Shown: one piece after another, positions 23,649 to 32,227 of the stretch
Layout: the number at the start of each line of letters is the position of its first letter
Numbering within the stretch: the stretch's first letter is position 1
From: Planctomycetota bacterium
Lineage (GTDB): Bacteria; Planctomycetota; Planctomycetia; Planctomycetales; Planctomycetaceae
Reading direction: 5' to 3'
NCBI GenBank assembly: GCA_003669125.1
Contig: QWQF01000195.1
Span: 1-35,600, forward strand
Length of the DNA stretch: 35,600 nucleotides
Program-made: the position numbers and the translations under genes
Notes under the pieces: model-generated
Database searches by the model: none
What the model was told of the DNA's origin: nothing
Seen by the model: the letters and a program-made list of their open reading frames with translations, nothing else

Positions 23649-26600
23649 ATGCGTTGGTCTCATTGGTTGCGAGCGGTCAGCGTGGTGTTGGTGGTCGGAT
23701 TCGGGACGGTCGGGGCGAGAACGGCTCATGGTGGCGAGATCAATTTCATCGAAGAGTTCGCGTTGGCACCGGATCGCAGTGTGCCGCTCAAGCAGCTCGT
23801 GCCGGGGACCGAGGACTTTTATTACTTCCACTGCCTGCACGCGCAGCAGACCGAGCAGTTCGACAAGGTTGAGCCGCTGGTCACGCAGTGGATTCAGCGG
23901 GTCGGACACACGCCGCGAGTCAATGAAATCCTCGCGCGGCAGGCGTTGCTGACCTACGACAAGAATCCGCAGAAGACCTTGGAGTTCCTCCGCAACAAGC
24001 TGGGCGTGAACTTCGGGCACCAGAAAGAAGAACTCGGTGTCGAACCGAACTTGCCGACGAAGCTCGATCCACAGTGGATTTCGCGCGAGACGCTGATCAA
24101 GCAAGCGTTGCAGCAGCCGAGTACGGAAGGCTTCACGGACTCAGCCTTCGATTGGTTGGTCAACGAGAATCTGGATGGCGATCGGCGGCGGCATTTGATT
24201 TCGCGACTGGCTCGGCCGGATTACGCGCCGCTGACGAAGTTGATCCTCGACGACTTCGGGCATCCGAACTCCGGAGGCTTCGGGCAGTTCAATGTTCATC
24301 GACTGCTGACACAGGCGCAGCTCGACGAGTTGCTGAAGCAGAAGCCGGACCTCATCACGAATCATCATTGGATCGTTGCATCGCTCATCAAATTGCAGCC
24401 GGGTCCGGATGAGGATTGGCAGCACGACTCGAAAGCGATGACGGCGTATCTCGATCGGTTATCGGCGTTCGTCAGCAAGTTGCCGCCGGTGCAGAACCCG
24501 CTCAAAGCGCAGACGCTGTATCACCGGTTGTGGCTGGATCGGTCGCTCGGCAAGTTCGACAAGGAACGTTTCCTGGCGTACCTGCAATTGCCTCGGCCGG
24601 TCGGGTACTTGTCGAAGGCGATGGCCGAGTCGCAGGTTCGAAAACAATTCCCCGCCGATGTCAGCATCGACCTGCGGCCGGGGACGCTGCTGCCGCCGAT
24701 CGCGAATGACGAGCCGCTCGTCCGCAGTTACTTGCAGCACTTTTTGTTGGACGCCGCGAACCCGAAGGAGTTCGAGCCGTTTATCAACGACATCTATCTG
24801 CGGCATCTGTTCGCCGAAACAAAAATCCTCAACGGACTCGGCGAGCCGGAACAATGGGCCGCGCAGCTTCCGGCGGAACTCTTCCAGCAGCTCAAGCAGC
24901 GGGTTGAGATCGAGTTCGATCCGACCAACCGCACGACGTATTCGGCCGAGGATCCGGTCGCACTCGACCTGCACGTCAAGAACGTCGGCACACTGATCGT
25001 GAAGGTCTTCGAGATCAACACGAAGAATTTCTATCGCGAGCAACTGCGTGAGGTGGACACCGACGTGAATCTCGACGGCCTCGTCGCCAATCGCGAGACC
25101 ACGCACACGTACAACGACACGTCGTTCCGCCGAGTCCGTCGCCGCTTCGAGCTTCCAGAACTGAAGAAGTCGGGCGTGTACGTCGTCGATTTCATCGGCA
25201 ACGGCCGCAGCAGCCGAGCGTTGATCCGCAAAGGCAAACTCAAATTCCTGGCGAAGACGGGAACCGCCGGGCAGATCTTCACGGTGCTTGATGAGAAGAA
25301 TCAGAAGGTCGATGACGCTCGGATTCTGCTGAGCGGCCACGAGTACATCGCCGACAAGAGCGGCGAGATCAGCGTCCCGTTCACGCACCAGCCCAACCGG
25401 CAGCCGATCGTGATTTCGCGCGGCGAGTTCGCCTGCCTCGATTACTTCCAGCACGAAGGGGAAGCGTTCGCGCTGTCGGCGGGCATCTTTGTCGATCGCG
25501 AGTCGCTGCTCAGCCGCAAGAAGGCGACGGTTGTCGTTCGGCCGCAGTTGACGCTGAACGGGACGCCGGTCAGCACGAAGTTGCTGGAGCAAGTCAAACT
25601 GCAAATCGTCTCGACCGATCACGACGGTGTGCCGTCCTCCTCCGAGATTCCGAACTTCAAACTGTTCGAGGACCGCGAATCGACGCACGAGTTCTCCGTC
25701 CCGCCGCGCGTGCAATCGCTGGGCTTCCGGTTGATCGGACAAGTCAAAGTCCTCAGCACGAATCAGACGATCGCGCTGGCGGCTCAGGAGTCGTTCGCGC
25801 TCAACGAGATCGACCGCACGGACAAGATCGAAGACCTGCATTTGCTCCGCACGAGCAGCGGATACTTCGTCGAACTGCTCGGCAAAACCGGCGAGCCGAA
25901 AACGTCGCGGCCGGTGCTCGTCGTTCTGAAACATCGTGACTTTCGCGATCCGGTGACACTGTCGTTCAAGTCGGACAAGTTTGGCCGAGTGACGCTCGGC
26001 CCGCTGGAGGACATCGTCGCGATCACGGCGACCGGGCCGCAGGGAACTCAGCACGCTTGGCCGATCCGCCCGGACGAGCACGTCTATTCGCAATCGCTGC
26101 ACGGCCGAGTCGGCGAAGTGCTGACGCTGCCGTTTGTAGGTTGGCCGCCCTCAGCCAACCTACGAACCGCGTTGTCCCTCCTCGAACTACGTGGCGATTC
26201 ATTTCTCACGGACCGCTTCGACAACCTCTCGATCAAGAATGGCCTCATCACGATCAGCGGTTTGAAGGAAGGGGACTACGACCTGTGGTTGAAGTCGCTG
26301 AACCGGCACGTCCGGATTCGGATCGTTCCCGGCGAGGCGAAGCACGGCTATGTGCTCGGCAGCGTGCGGCAGCTTGAGACGAAGCCACTCAAGGCGTTGC
26401 AAATTGAGAGCGTCAAAGCGGACGACAAAGATCTCGTCATCCAGCTCAGCAACGCGAACAAGTTTGCTCGCGTGCATTTGTTCGCGACGCGGTTCGCTCC
26501 GGCGTTTCCGGCGGGGAATCATCTCGCCAAGATCACGCAGGCCGAGCCGTATGCGATCCGCACCTCGCCGGCCGAGTCGGTGTATCTGGCGGGCCGCAAC

Positions 26601-29600
26601 ATCGGCGACGAGTACCGTTACATCATCGACCGCAAGTACGCCAAGAAGTTTCCGGGCAACACGCTGGAGCGGCCGTCGCTGCTGCTGAATCCGTGGGTGC
26701 TGCGTTCGACCGAGACCGGCGAGCAAGTTGCGGTCGGCGGCGACGAGTTCGGAGCGAAAGGTGCACCGCCCCCCAGCGAGATGGCACGCGGGGAAGGTCA
26801 GGGTGCCGGCCGGAACGCGAAGCCCGGTGATTTTGCGAATCTCGATTTCCTCGCCGAAGCGTCGGCGGTGTTCGTCAATCTGGTGCCGGACAAGGATGGC
26901 AAGATTGTGTTGAAGCGCGATTTGCTCGGCGGGCATCAGCATTTGCACGTCGTCGCCTGCGATCCGCTGAGCACGACTTGGCGGAGCGTTGCGATTGAGG
27001 AACCGAAGTCGACGTTCATTGATTTGCGGTTGGCGAATGGGCTTGATCCGAAGAAGCACTTCACCCAGCAGAAGCGAATCAGTCTGGTTGGGGCCGGGCA
27101 GCCGTTCACGTTGGCGGACATCGCCACGTCGAAGTTCGAGGCGTATGACAGTCTCGCGCGGGTTTATCTGCTGTTCACGACGCTGACGCACGATCCGAAG
27201 TTGGCCGAGTTTTCGTTCCTGCTCAACTGGCCGAAGCTCAAGCCGGAAGAGCAGCAGGAAAAATACTCGAAGTTCGCCTGCCACGAGTTGAATGTGTTCC
27301 TCGCGAAGAAAGATCCGAAGTTTTTCAACGCGGTCGTGAAGCCGTATCTCGCGAACAAGAAGGACAAAACATTCCTCGACCGCTGGCTGCTGGATGACAA
27401 GGTCGATCCGTTCCTGCAACCGTGGTCTCACGGGCAGCTCAACGTTGCCGAGCGAGTGTTCCTCGCCCAGCACATCAACGGCGAGGGACCGAAGACCTCG
27501 CGACACATCGACGAACTGTTCCGCTTGCAGCCGTCGAACATCGACCGCTTCTTGTTGTTGTTCGACACGGCGGCGAAGGGGAGTTCGCTGGAGACTGATG
27601 ACGGCATCGGCTTGAAGTTGAATCTCGGTCGGCAACTGAAAGAATCGGAAGTGATGTTCGAGAAGCTCGCGGCTGACATGCCGGCCCCGGCCCCGGTCGC
27701 GGCTGGCGGCGGGGCTCCTGCTGCACCTCAGGCGAATCGAGCACTCGGAGGACTCGCAGGATTTGGGGCGATGGGGGGCGATCAAGCCGAAGCCAAGAAG
27801 GCCGGCAAGCAGCAACTCGGACTTCGCGAGAAGGCCAAGGAAGAAGCCGGGGTCGATCGTTTGCGGCGCGGACTCGCACGCGATGGCAAGCCGATGGATG
27901 CTCTGGCAAAACGATCGGGAGCCTTGGCAGATAAGAAGGACTCGAGCGCGAATGGCGTTGCCGATTTGGACGCAGATCGCACGATGGCAGCCGAGGGCCA
28001 TTTCTTCAATGCCGAAATGGAACGCACCAAAGTTCGCCAGCTTTACCGCAAGATGGACCCGACCAAGGAATGGGCGGAGAACAACTACTACCACCTCGCC
28101 ATCGCCGAGCAGAATCCCGCTCTCATCACGGTCAACTCGTTCTGGCGCGACTACGCTCAGCACGATCCGACGAAACCGTTCCTCTCCACGAACATCGCGG
28201 ACGCGAGCCGCAACTTCTCGGAGATGATGCTCGCGCTGGCGGTGCTCGATCTGCCGTTCGAGCCGGCGAAGCATGAATCGAAATTCGATGGACCGCAGAT
28301 GACGCTCGCGGCCGGCAGCCCGATGATCGTCTTCCATGAAGAGGTCAAAGCCGCTCAGCCCGCCGCCGATAAGGTGCCGATCCTCGTCAGCCAGAATTTC
28401 TTCCGGCACGGCGACCGGCATCGCCAGGAAAACGGCGAGCAGATCGACAAGTACGTCGCCGATGAGTTCGTCATTCACACGGTCTATGGCTGCCAGGTGG
28501 TCGTCACGAATCCGACGTCCGCTCGGCAGAAGCTGACCGTGTTGCTGCAAGTGCCGCAAGGTGCGATCCCCGTCGCCAACGGCCAGCCGACCAAGAGCGT
28601 GCATGTGGACTTGCAGCCGTATCACACGCAGACGCTGGACTACTTCTTCTACTTCCCGGCCGCCGGGCAGTTCCCGCACTTCCCGATTCACGTCGCGAAG
28701 AACGGCGAGCTGATCGCGTTCGCGACGCCGAGCACCTTCAACGTCGTGGACAAGCCGACCAAGATCGACACCGAGAGTTGGGATTACGTCTCGCAATACG
28801 CCTCGGCCGACGACTGCCTGAAGTTCTTGAACGGCCACAACGTCCACGGCCTGAACCTCGAACGCATGGCGTGGCGGATGCACGACGCGAAGTTCTTTGA
28901 TGCGGCGATCTCGCTGCTGAGCACGCGGCACGCTTTCAACATGACGGTGTGGTCTTACGGCCTGAAGCACAACCACGTCGCCGCGACTCGCGAGTTCCTG
29001 CAACACAGCGACGGCCTCGTCAACGAGTGCGGCGGCCGGCTGGTCAGCGCGCTGCTGACCAGCGACCCGGTCGCGCGTCGCACTTACGAGCACCTCGACT
29101 ACAAACCGCTGGTCAACGCGCGAGCACATCGGCTCGGCCAGAAACGCCAGATCGTCAACGCGAAATTCAACGAGCAATACCACCGCTCGCTGCGAGAATT
29201 TTCGTACCAACGCAGCCTGACCGACGATGACCTGATGGTCGTCACCTACGACCTGCTGTTGCAGGACCGCATCGAGGAATCGCTGACGACGTTCGCTCGC
29301 GTGAACCCGGAGCGGCTGCCGACTCGGCTGCAATACGACTATTTCCAGGCGTACCTCGACTTCTTCACCGACAACCCGAAGCTCGCGCGAGCCATCGCCG
29401 CCAAATACACCGACTACCCGGTGGACCGCTGGCGACAAGCGTTCGCCTCGATCAAGGCCCAGCTCGACGAGATCGACGGAGCCGGCCCGAAGAAGATCGA
29501 CACCGACGACCGCAACCAAGACCAAACGCAACTCGCCGCGACCGACCCGAACTTCGATTTCACCGTCGAGGCGAAACAGCTCACGATCAACCACCAAAAC

Positions 29601-30215
29601 CTCGGCGAGGTCAAAGTCAGCTACTACCTGATGGATGTCGAACTGCTCTTCAGCCGCAACCCGTTCGTCCAACAATTCCGCGGCCAGTTCAGCCTGATCC
29701 AACCCAACCGCGTGGACACGGTCGCGCTGGCGGATCGCAAGCAAGCGGCGATTGCGCCGGTGGATGCCGGCACCGGATCGGGTTCAACCGCCGAACCAGA
29801 AACGCCGCCGAACTCGGAAGGGACCAAAGCGACTCAAGGATCGAAAAAGGTTGAGCTTCCGAAAGACCTGCACAACAAAAACGTGCTCGTCGAGATCACC
29901 GGCGGCGGCCAGACGAAGACTCAGGCGTACTACTCGAACTCGCTGGCCGTGCAGTTCATCGAGAACTACGGCCAACTGAAAGTCACGCACTCGACCACCA
30001 ACAAGCCGATCGCGAAGGCGTACGTGAAAGTCTACGCTCAGCGTCCCGACGGCTCATCGCGGTTCTACAAGGACGGCTACACCGACCTCCGCGGCCGCTT
30101 CGACTATTCGAGCCTCAACACCAACGACCTCGACGCCGTGACGAAATTCTCGGTCCTCGTGATGAGCGACGAGCACGGCGCGATCGTGAAGGAAGCCAAT
30201 CCGCCGAAGCAGTGA
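23649..30215 (+). CDS. Giant (2188-residue) secreted protein of unknown function
   Basis: It starts at ATG 23649 with GAGGA 5 nt upstream. Residues 1-28 form a signal peptide ending TAHGGE. Residues 30-430 are helical. About 430-1000 look like a string of beta-sandwich domains (RTTYSAEDPVALDLHVKNVG; SGVYVVDFIGNGRSSRALI) resembling alpha-2-macroglobulin MG domains, but no thioester motif (CGEQ) is present. Two Ala/Gly/Pro-rich linkers lie at about 1031-1060 and 1343-1400. Residues 1400-2040 are mixed and partly helical with TPR-like texture. A Ser/Glu/Thr-rich linker (about 2040-2065) leads to a final beta domain (KPIAKAYVKVYAQRPDG, TDLRGRFDYSS) like carboxypeptidase-regulatory or MG modules. 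No membrane helix follows the signal. A palindromic repeat lies in frame at 26136-26163. Role unknown; surface or periplasmic structural work is a guess. Confidence 0.9.
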   Translation: MRWSHWLRAVSVVLVVGFGTVGARTAHGGEINFIEEFALAPDRSVPLKQLVPGTEDFYYFHCLHAQQTEQFDKVEPLVTQWIQRVGHTPRVNEILARQALLTYDKNPQKTLEFLRNKLGVNFGHQKEELGVEPNLPTKLDPQWISRETLIKQALQQPSTEGFTDSAFDWLVNENLDGDRRRHLISRLARPDYAPLTKLILDDFGHPNSGGFGQFNVHRLLTQAQLDELLKQKPDLITNHHWIVASLIKLQPGPDEDWQHDSKAMTAYLDRLSAFVSKLPPVQNPLKAQTLYHRLWLDRSLGKFDKERFLAYLQLPRPVGYLSKAMAESQVRKQFPADVSIDLRPGTLLPPIANDEPLVRSYLQHFLLDAANPKEFEPFINDIYLRHLFAETKILNGLGEPEQWAAQLPAELFQQLKQRVEIEFDPTNRTTYSAEDPVALDLHVKNVGTLIVKVFEINTKNFYREQLREVDTDVNLDGLVANRETTHTYNDTSFRRVRRRFELPELKKSGVYVVDFIGNGRSSRALIRKGKLKFLAKTGTAGQIFTVLDEKNQKVDDARILLSGHEYIADKSGEISVPFTHQPNRQPIVISRGEFACLDYFQHEGEAFALSAGIFVDRESLLSRKKATVVVRPQLTLNGTPVSTKLLEQVKLQIVSTDHDGVPSSSEIPNFKLFEDRESTHEFSVPPRVQSLGFRLIGQVKVLSTNQTIALAAQESFALNEIDRTDKIEDLHLLRTSSGYFVELLGKTGEPKTSRPVLVVLKHRDFRDPVTLSFKSDKFGRVTLGPLEDIVAITATGPQGTQHAWPIRPDEHVYSQSLHGRVGEVLTLPFVGWPPSANLRTALSLLELRGDSFLTDRFDNLSIKNGLITISGLKEGDYDLWLKSLNRHVRIRIVPGEAKHGYVLGSVRQLETKPLKALQIESVKADDKDLVIQLSNANKFARVHLFATRFAPAFPAGNHLAKITQAEPYAIRTSPAESVYLAGRNIGDEYRYIIDRKYAKKFPGNTLERPSLLLNPWVLRSTETGEQVAVGGDEFGAKGAPPPSEMARGEGQGAGRNAKPGDFANLDFLAEASAVFVNLVPDKDGKIVLKRDLLGGHQHLHVVACDPLSTTWRSVAIEEPKSTFIDLRLANGLDPKKHFTQQKRISLVGAGQPFTLADIATSKFEAYDSLARVYLLFTTLTHDPKLAEFSFLLNWPKLKPEEQQEKYSKFACHELNVFLAKKDPKFFNAVVKPYLANKKDKTFLDRWLLDDKVDPFLQPWSHGQLNVAERVFLAQHINGEGPKTSRHIDELFRLQPSNIDRFLLLFDTAAKGSSLETDDGIGLKLNLGRQLKESEVMFEKLAADMPAPAPVAAGGGAPAAPQANRALGGLAGFGAMGGDQAEAKKAGKQQLGLREKAKEEAGVDRLRRGLARDGKPMDALAKRSGALADKKDSSANGVADLDADRTMAAEGHFFNAEMERTKVRQLYRKMDPTKEWAENNYYHLAIAEQNPALITVNSFWRDYAQHDPTKPFLSTNIADASRNFSEMMLALAVLDLPFEPAKHESKFDGPQMTLAAGSPMIVFHEEVKAAQPAADKVPILVSQNFFRHGDRHRQENGEQIDKYVADEFVIHTVYGCQVVVTNPTSARQKLTVLLQVPQGAIPVANGQPTKSVHVDLQPYHTQTLDYFFYFPAAGQFPHFPIHVAKNGELIAFATPSTFNVVDKPTKIDTESWDYVSQYASADDCLKFLNGHNVHGLNLERMAWRMHDAKFFDAAISLLSTRHAFNMTVWSYGLKHNHVAATREFLQHSDGLVNECGGRLVSALLTSDPVARRTYEHLDYKPLVNARAHRLGQKRQIVNAKFNEQYHRSLREFSYQRSLTDDDLMVVTYDLLLQDRIEESLTTFARVNPERLPTRLQYDYFQAYLDFFTDNPKLARAIAAKYTDYPVDRWRQAFASIKAQLDEIDGAGPKKIDTDDRNQDQTQLAATDPNFDFTVEAKQLTINHQNLGEVKVSYYLMDVELLFSRNPFVQQFRGQFSLIQPNRVDTVALADRKQAAIAPVDAGTGSGSTAEPETPPNSEGTKATQGSKKVELPKDLHNKNVLVEITGGGQTKTQAYYSNSLAVQFIENYGQLKVTHSTTNKPIAKAYVKVYAQRPDGSSRFYKDGYTDLRGRFDYSSLNTNDLDAVTKFSVLVMSDEHGAIVKEANPPKQ
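26136..26163. repeat. 10-bp-stem palindrome read in frame in the giant gene
   Basis: GTAGGTTGGC (26136-26145) and GCCAACCTAC (26154-26163) pair perfectly around an 8-nt loop. The frame stays open and encodes FVGWPPSANLRT between two beta-rich segments. The GTAG...CTAC ends recall the 82-bp element at 18721. Confidence 0.75.
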
Positions 30216-30261
30216 GATTTTGTGGACCGACTTACGAAACCACGAACGCAGGGAGAACGCT

Positions 30262-30819
30262 ATGAAGGTTGCCATCGGATTGCTCTTCATCGGGATTCTG
30301 GGCGCGACGGTTGCGGCGCAGCCTGACGGACCAGCGGCGGCTCAACCACCCACGGGAACGAATGCCGCCGCGCTGCTGCCGGGGCAGGCGGATTTCGACC
30401 GGGAAGTGAAGACTGCGAGCGAGCAGTACGAACGAGCCAAGCTGCGTTTCTCAGAGGCCACTGAGCGTGCTCGGCTGAATTACGTCAAGTCGCTGGAAGA
30501 CAACTCGAGCGACCTTGTCGCCAGTGACGCTCGTGCCGCCGAGTTCGAGAAAGAACTGGCACGAGTCCGGAGCTTGGCGTTCCACTCTCGGAAATTCGAA
30601 TACAAAACGTACCGGTGGGAACACAACGCGCCGCCTGTCAAAATGATTCACAAGGATGAAGGATTCTGCTACGTGGCAGGAGTCGGCGGAGCATTCGACG
30701 GCGGCGGCGAAGTCGGCCGGGTCTACATCGGAGAGGACGACGGGTATTGGTATCTGCACGGCAGCACGGCTCACGGATTCCTGGTCGTGAGTGCGATGGC
30801 CGTGAAGATGACTCGTTGA
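30262..30819 (+). CDS. Small secreted protein of unknown function
   Basis: 185 residues from ATG 30262, with GGGAG 6 nt upstream. A signal peptide (MKVAIGLLFIGILGATVAAQ) is followed by a low-complexity stretch (PDGPAAAQPPTGTNAAALL), a charged helical segment likely to form a coiled coil (FDREVKTASEQYERAKLRF, LNYVKSLEDNSS), and a C-terminal Gly/Tyr-rich domain (GFCYVAGVGGAFDGGGEVG, DDGYWYLHGSTAHG). I do not recognise the family. It begins 46 bp after the giant secreted protein on the same strand, so co-expression and joint work outside the cytoplasm are likely. It converges on the Gfo/Idh gene with only 25 bp between them. Confidence 0.8.
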   Translation: MKVAIGLLFIGILGATVAAQPDGPAAAQPPTGTNAAALLPGQADFDREVKTASEQYERAKLRFSEATERARLNYVKSLEDNSSDLVASDARAAEFEKELARVRSLAFHSRKFEYKTYRWEHNAPPVKMIHKDEGFCYVAGVGGAFDGGGEVGRVYIGEDDGYWYLHGSTAHGFLVVSAMAVKMTR

Positions 30820-30844
30820 ACAAAGCGGGACGGAGCCTCGCCGA

Positions 30845-32158
30845 TTAGGCATTCTTTGGCTTCGCCCAGTGATCGCGGTATTCGCGGCTGACGAGGGTGT
30901 TGGCCTCAGCGTCACCGACGAATTGTTCTTTCTGAGGATCGAACGTCAGCGAGCGGCCCAACCGCGTGGCGATGTTGCCGAGGTGGCACAGCGATGTCGA
31001 GAGGTGGCCGGTCAGCGCATTGGCGTTGAGCTTGGCTCCGGTGCGGATCGCGTCGCAGAAGTTCTGCACATGCGCGGCGTCGTTCTGAGCTTCCGGCTTC
31101 ACGGAGACCGGGACCGGTTGATTGCGGTCGGAGAGGACTTCGATTTTGCCTCGGCGGCTGAGGAACATCTGCCCTTTGGTGCCGTAGAACTCGGCCCCGC
31201 TGTCGGTGTTGTGCGGGTAGTTCGAGGACCACAGCCGCTGCTCGTAGATGAACAGCTTGCGATTGCCCGGCTTCCCGTCGCCGGGGTACTCGAACGTGAC
31301 CTGTTGCGTATCGGGAAACTCCTGGTCATCGTCGTACATGAATTTGCCGCCGAGCGCCGCGATTTTGGTGGGATGCGTATCGACTCCCAAGCCCCAGCGC
31401 GTGTAGTCGATGTCATGTACTCCGTCATTGCCCATGTCGCCGGTGCCGAAGTGATACCACCACGTCCAACGGTTGTGGACTCGATTGGTGCGATAGGGAA
31501 TCATCGTGGCCGGGCCGATCCAGTTGTCGTAATCGAAACCGGCCGGCGGAGCGGTGTCTTGCCCGCGTCCGATCGAACCGCGGCGTTGGATGTTCCAACA
31601 CTTGGCGACCATCACGTTGCCGATGATTCCGTCGCGGAGCAGCTTCACGGCGTCGATCATCATCGAAGTGCTGCGACTTTGAGTCCCATGCTGCACCAGC
31701 GTTTTGTTGCGAGCGGACGCTTCGACTAATAATCGCCCTTCGCGAATGTTGTGCGAGATCGGCTTCTCAACGTAGACATGCTTGCCCGCCTCGCACGCCA
31801 GGATCGCGGCGATCGAGTGCCAATGATCCGGCGTCGCAATGCACACGGCGTCGACCGACTTGTCATCCAGCATCCGCCGCAGATCACTGACCGCTCTGTT
31901 CGACGGGATTTCGAACGACTTGGCGGCAGCCGCTCGGCGGTTGTCATCGACGTCGCTGACGTAAGCGACCTCGACGTTTGCCGTCTTGCGAAACAACCCG
32001 GCGTCGTGATTGCCGCGTCCTCCGCAACCGATCAGGCCAACGACCAGCTTGTCGTTCGCACCTTTCGGGGCGGCGTGCGCGGAGCCAATTGTCGATGCGG
32101 CCAAGAGGCTGGCAGAAGTTAGTTCCAGAAATTCACGACGATTGGGCGGAGTGGTCAT
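30845..32158 (-). CDS. Tat-exported Gfo/Idh/MocA family oxidoreductase
   Basis: 437 residues from ATG 32158, with GAGAG 7 nt upstream. A twin-arginine signal (NRREFLELTSASLLAASTIG) precedes a Rossmann domain (VVGLIGCGGRGNHD; VAYVSDVDDNR; ATPDHWHS; HVYVEKPISHN), then the alpha/beta domain with FGTGDMGNDGVHDIDYTRWGLG. The EKP motif and Asp/His in GVHDIDY match the catalytic region. Planctomycetes encode many exported members of this family, thought to carry a tightly bound NAD(P) cofactor and act on sugars. It lies 69 bp downstream of a secreted beta-propeller gene and is probably co-transcribed with it; a palindrome occupies the gap. Confidence 0.95.
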   Translation of the reverse strand: MTTPPNRREFLELTSASLLAASTIGSAHAAPKGANDKLVVGLIGCGGRGNHDAGLFRKTANVEVAYVSDVDDNRRAAAAKSFEIPSNRAVSDLRRMLDDKSVDAVCIATPDHWHSIAAILACEAGKHVYVEKPISHNIREGRLLVEASARNKTLVQHGTQSRSTSMMIDAVKLLRDGIIGNVMVAKCWNIQRRGSIGRGQDTAPPAGFDYDNWIGPATMIPYRTNRVHNRWTWWYHFGTGDMGNDGVHDIDYTRWGLGVDTHPTKIAALGGKFMYDDDQEFPDTQQVTFEYPGDGKPGNRKLFIYEQRLWSSNYPHNTDSGAEFYGTKGQMFLSRRGKIEVLSDRNQPVPVSVKPEAQNDAAHVQNFCDAIRTGAKLNANALTGHLSTSLCHLGNIATRLGRSLTFDPQKEQFVGDAEANTLVSREYRDHWAKPKNA

Positions 32159-32194
32159 GACTGGTCTCTCGGATTTGCAATGGGGCGAATAGGT

Positions 32195-32220
32195 CGCATC
32201 GGACGCATGAGTCCGATGCG
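32195..32220. repeat. 10-bp-stem hairpin between the beta-propeller and Gfo/Idh genes
   Basis: CGCATCGGAC (32195-32204) and GTCCGATGCG (32211-32220) pair perfectly with a 6-nt loop. An alternative register, GACGCAT/ATGCGTC (32202-32222), also pairs. It begins 7 bp after the beta-propeller stop. No T-run follows on the minus strand, so it could be a repeat copy, a processing site or an attenuator rather than a full terminator. Confidence 0.7.
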
Positions 32221-32227
32221 TCACATC

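Noticed and set aside
22347..24104. A minus-strand open frame of 585 codons across mnmA and the giant gene start
   Set aside because: It runs antisense to mnmA, which is certain, and through the intergenic region; no family resemblance.
24459..26102. A minus-strand open frame of about 547 codons opposite the giant gene
   Set aside because: Same antisense pattern, no ribosome-binding site or domain; the plus-strand gene has a signal peptide and continuous coding character.
26199..29744. A minus-strand open frame of about 1181 codons opposite the giant gene
   Set aside because: It is composed of Arg/Val/Leu/Glu-rich sequence with no recognisable domain and mirrors the codon bias of the plus-strand gene; long antisense frames are expected in G+C-rich DNA.
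23649..30215. Giant protein as a true alpha-2-macroglobulin
   Set aside because: No thioester motif, no receptor-binding region recognisable and only loose beta-sandwich resemblance; kept as unknown.
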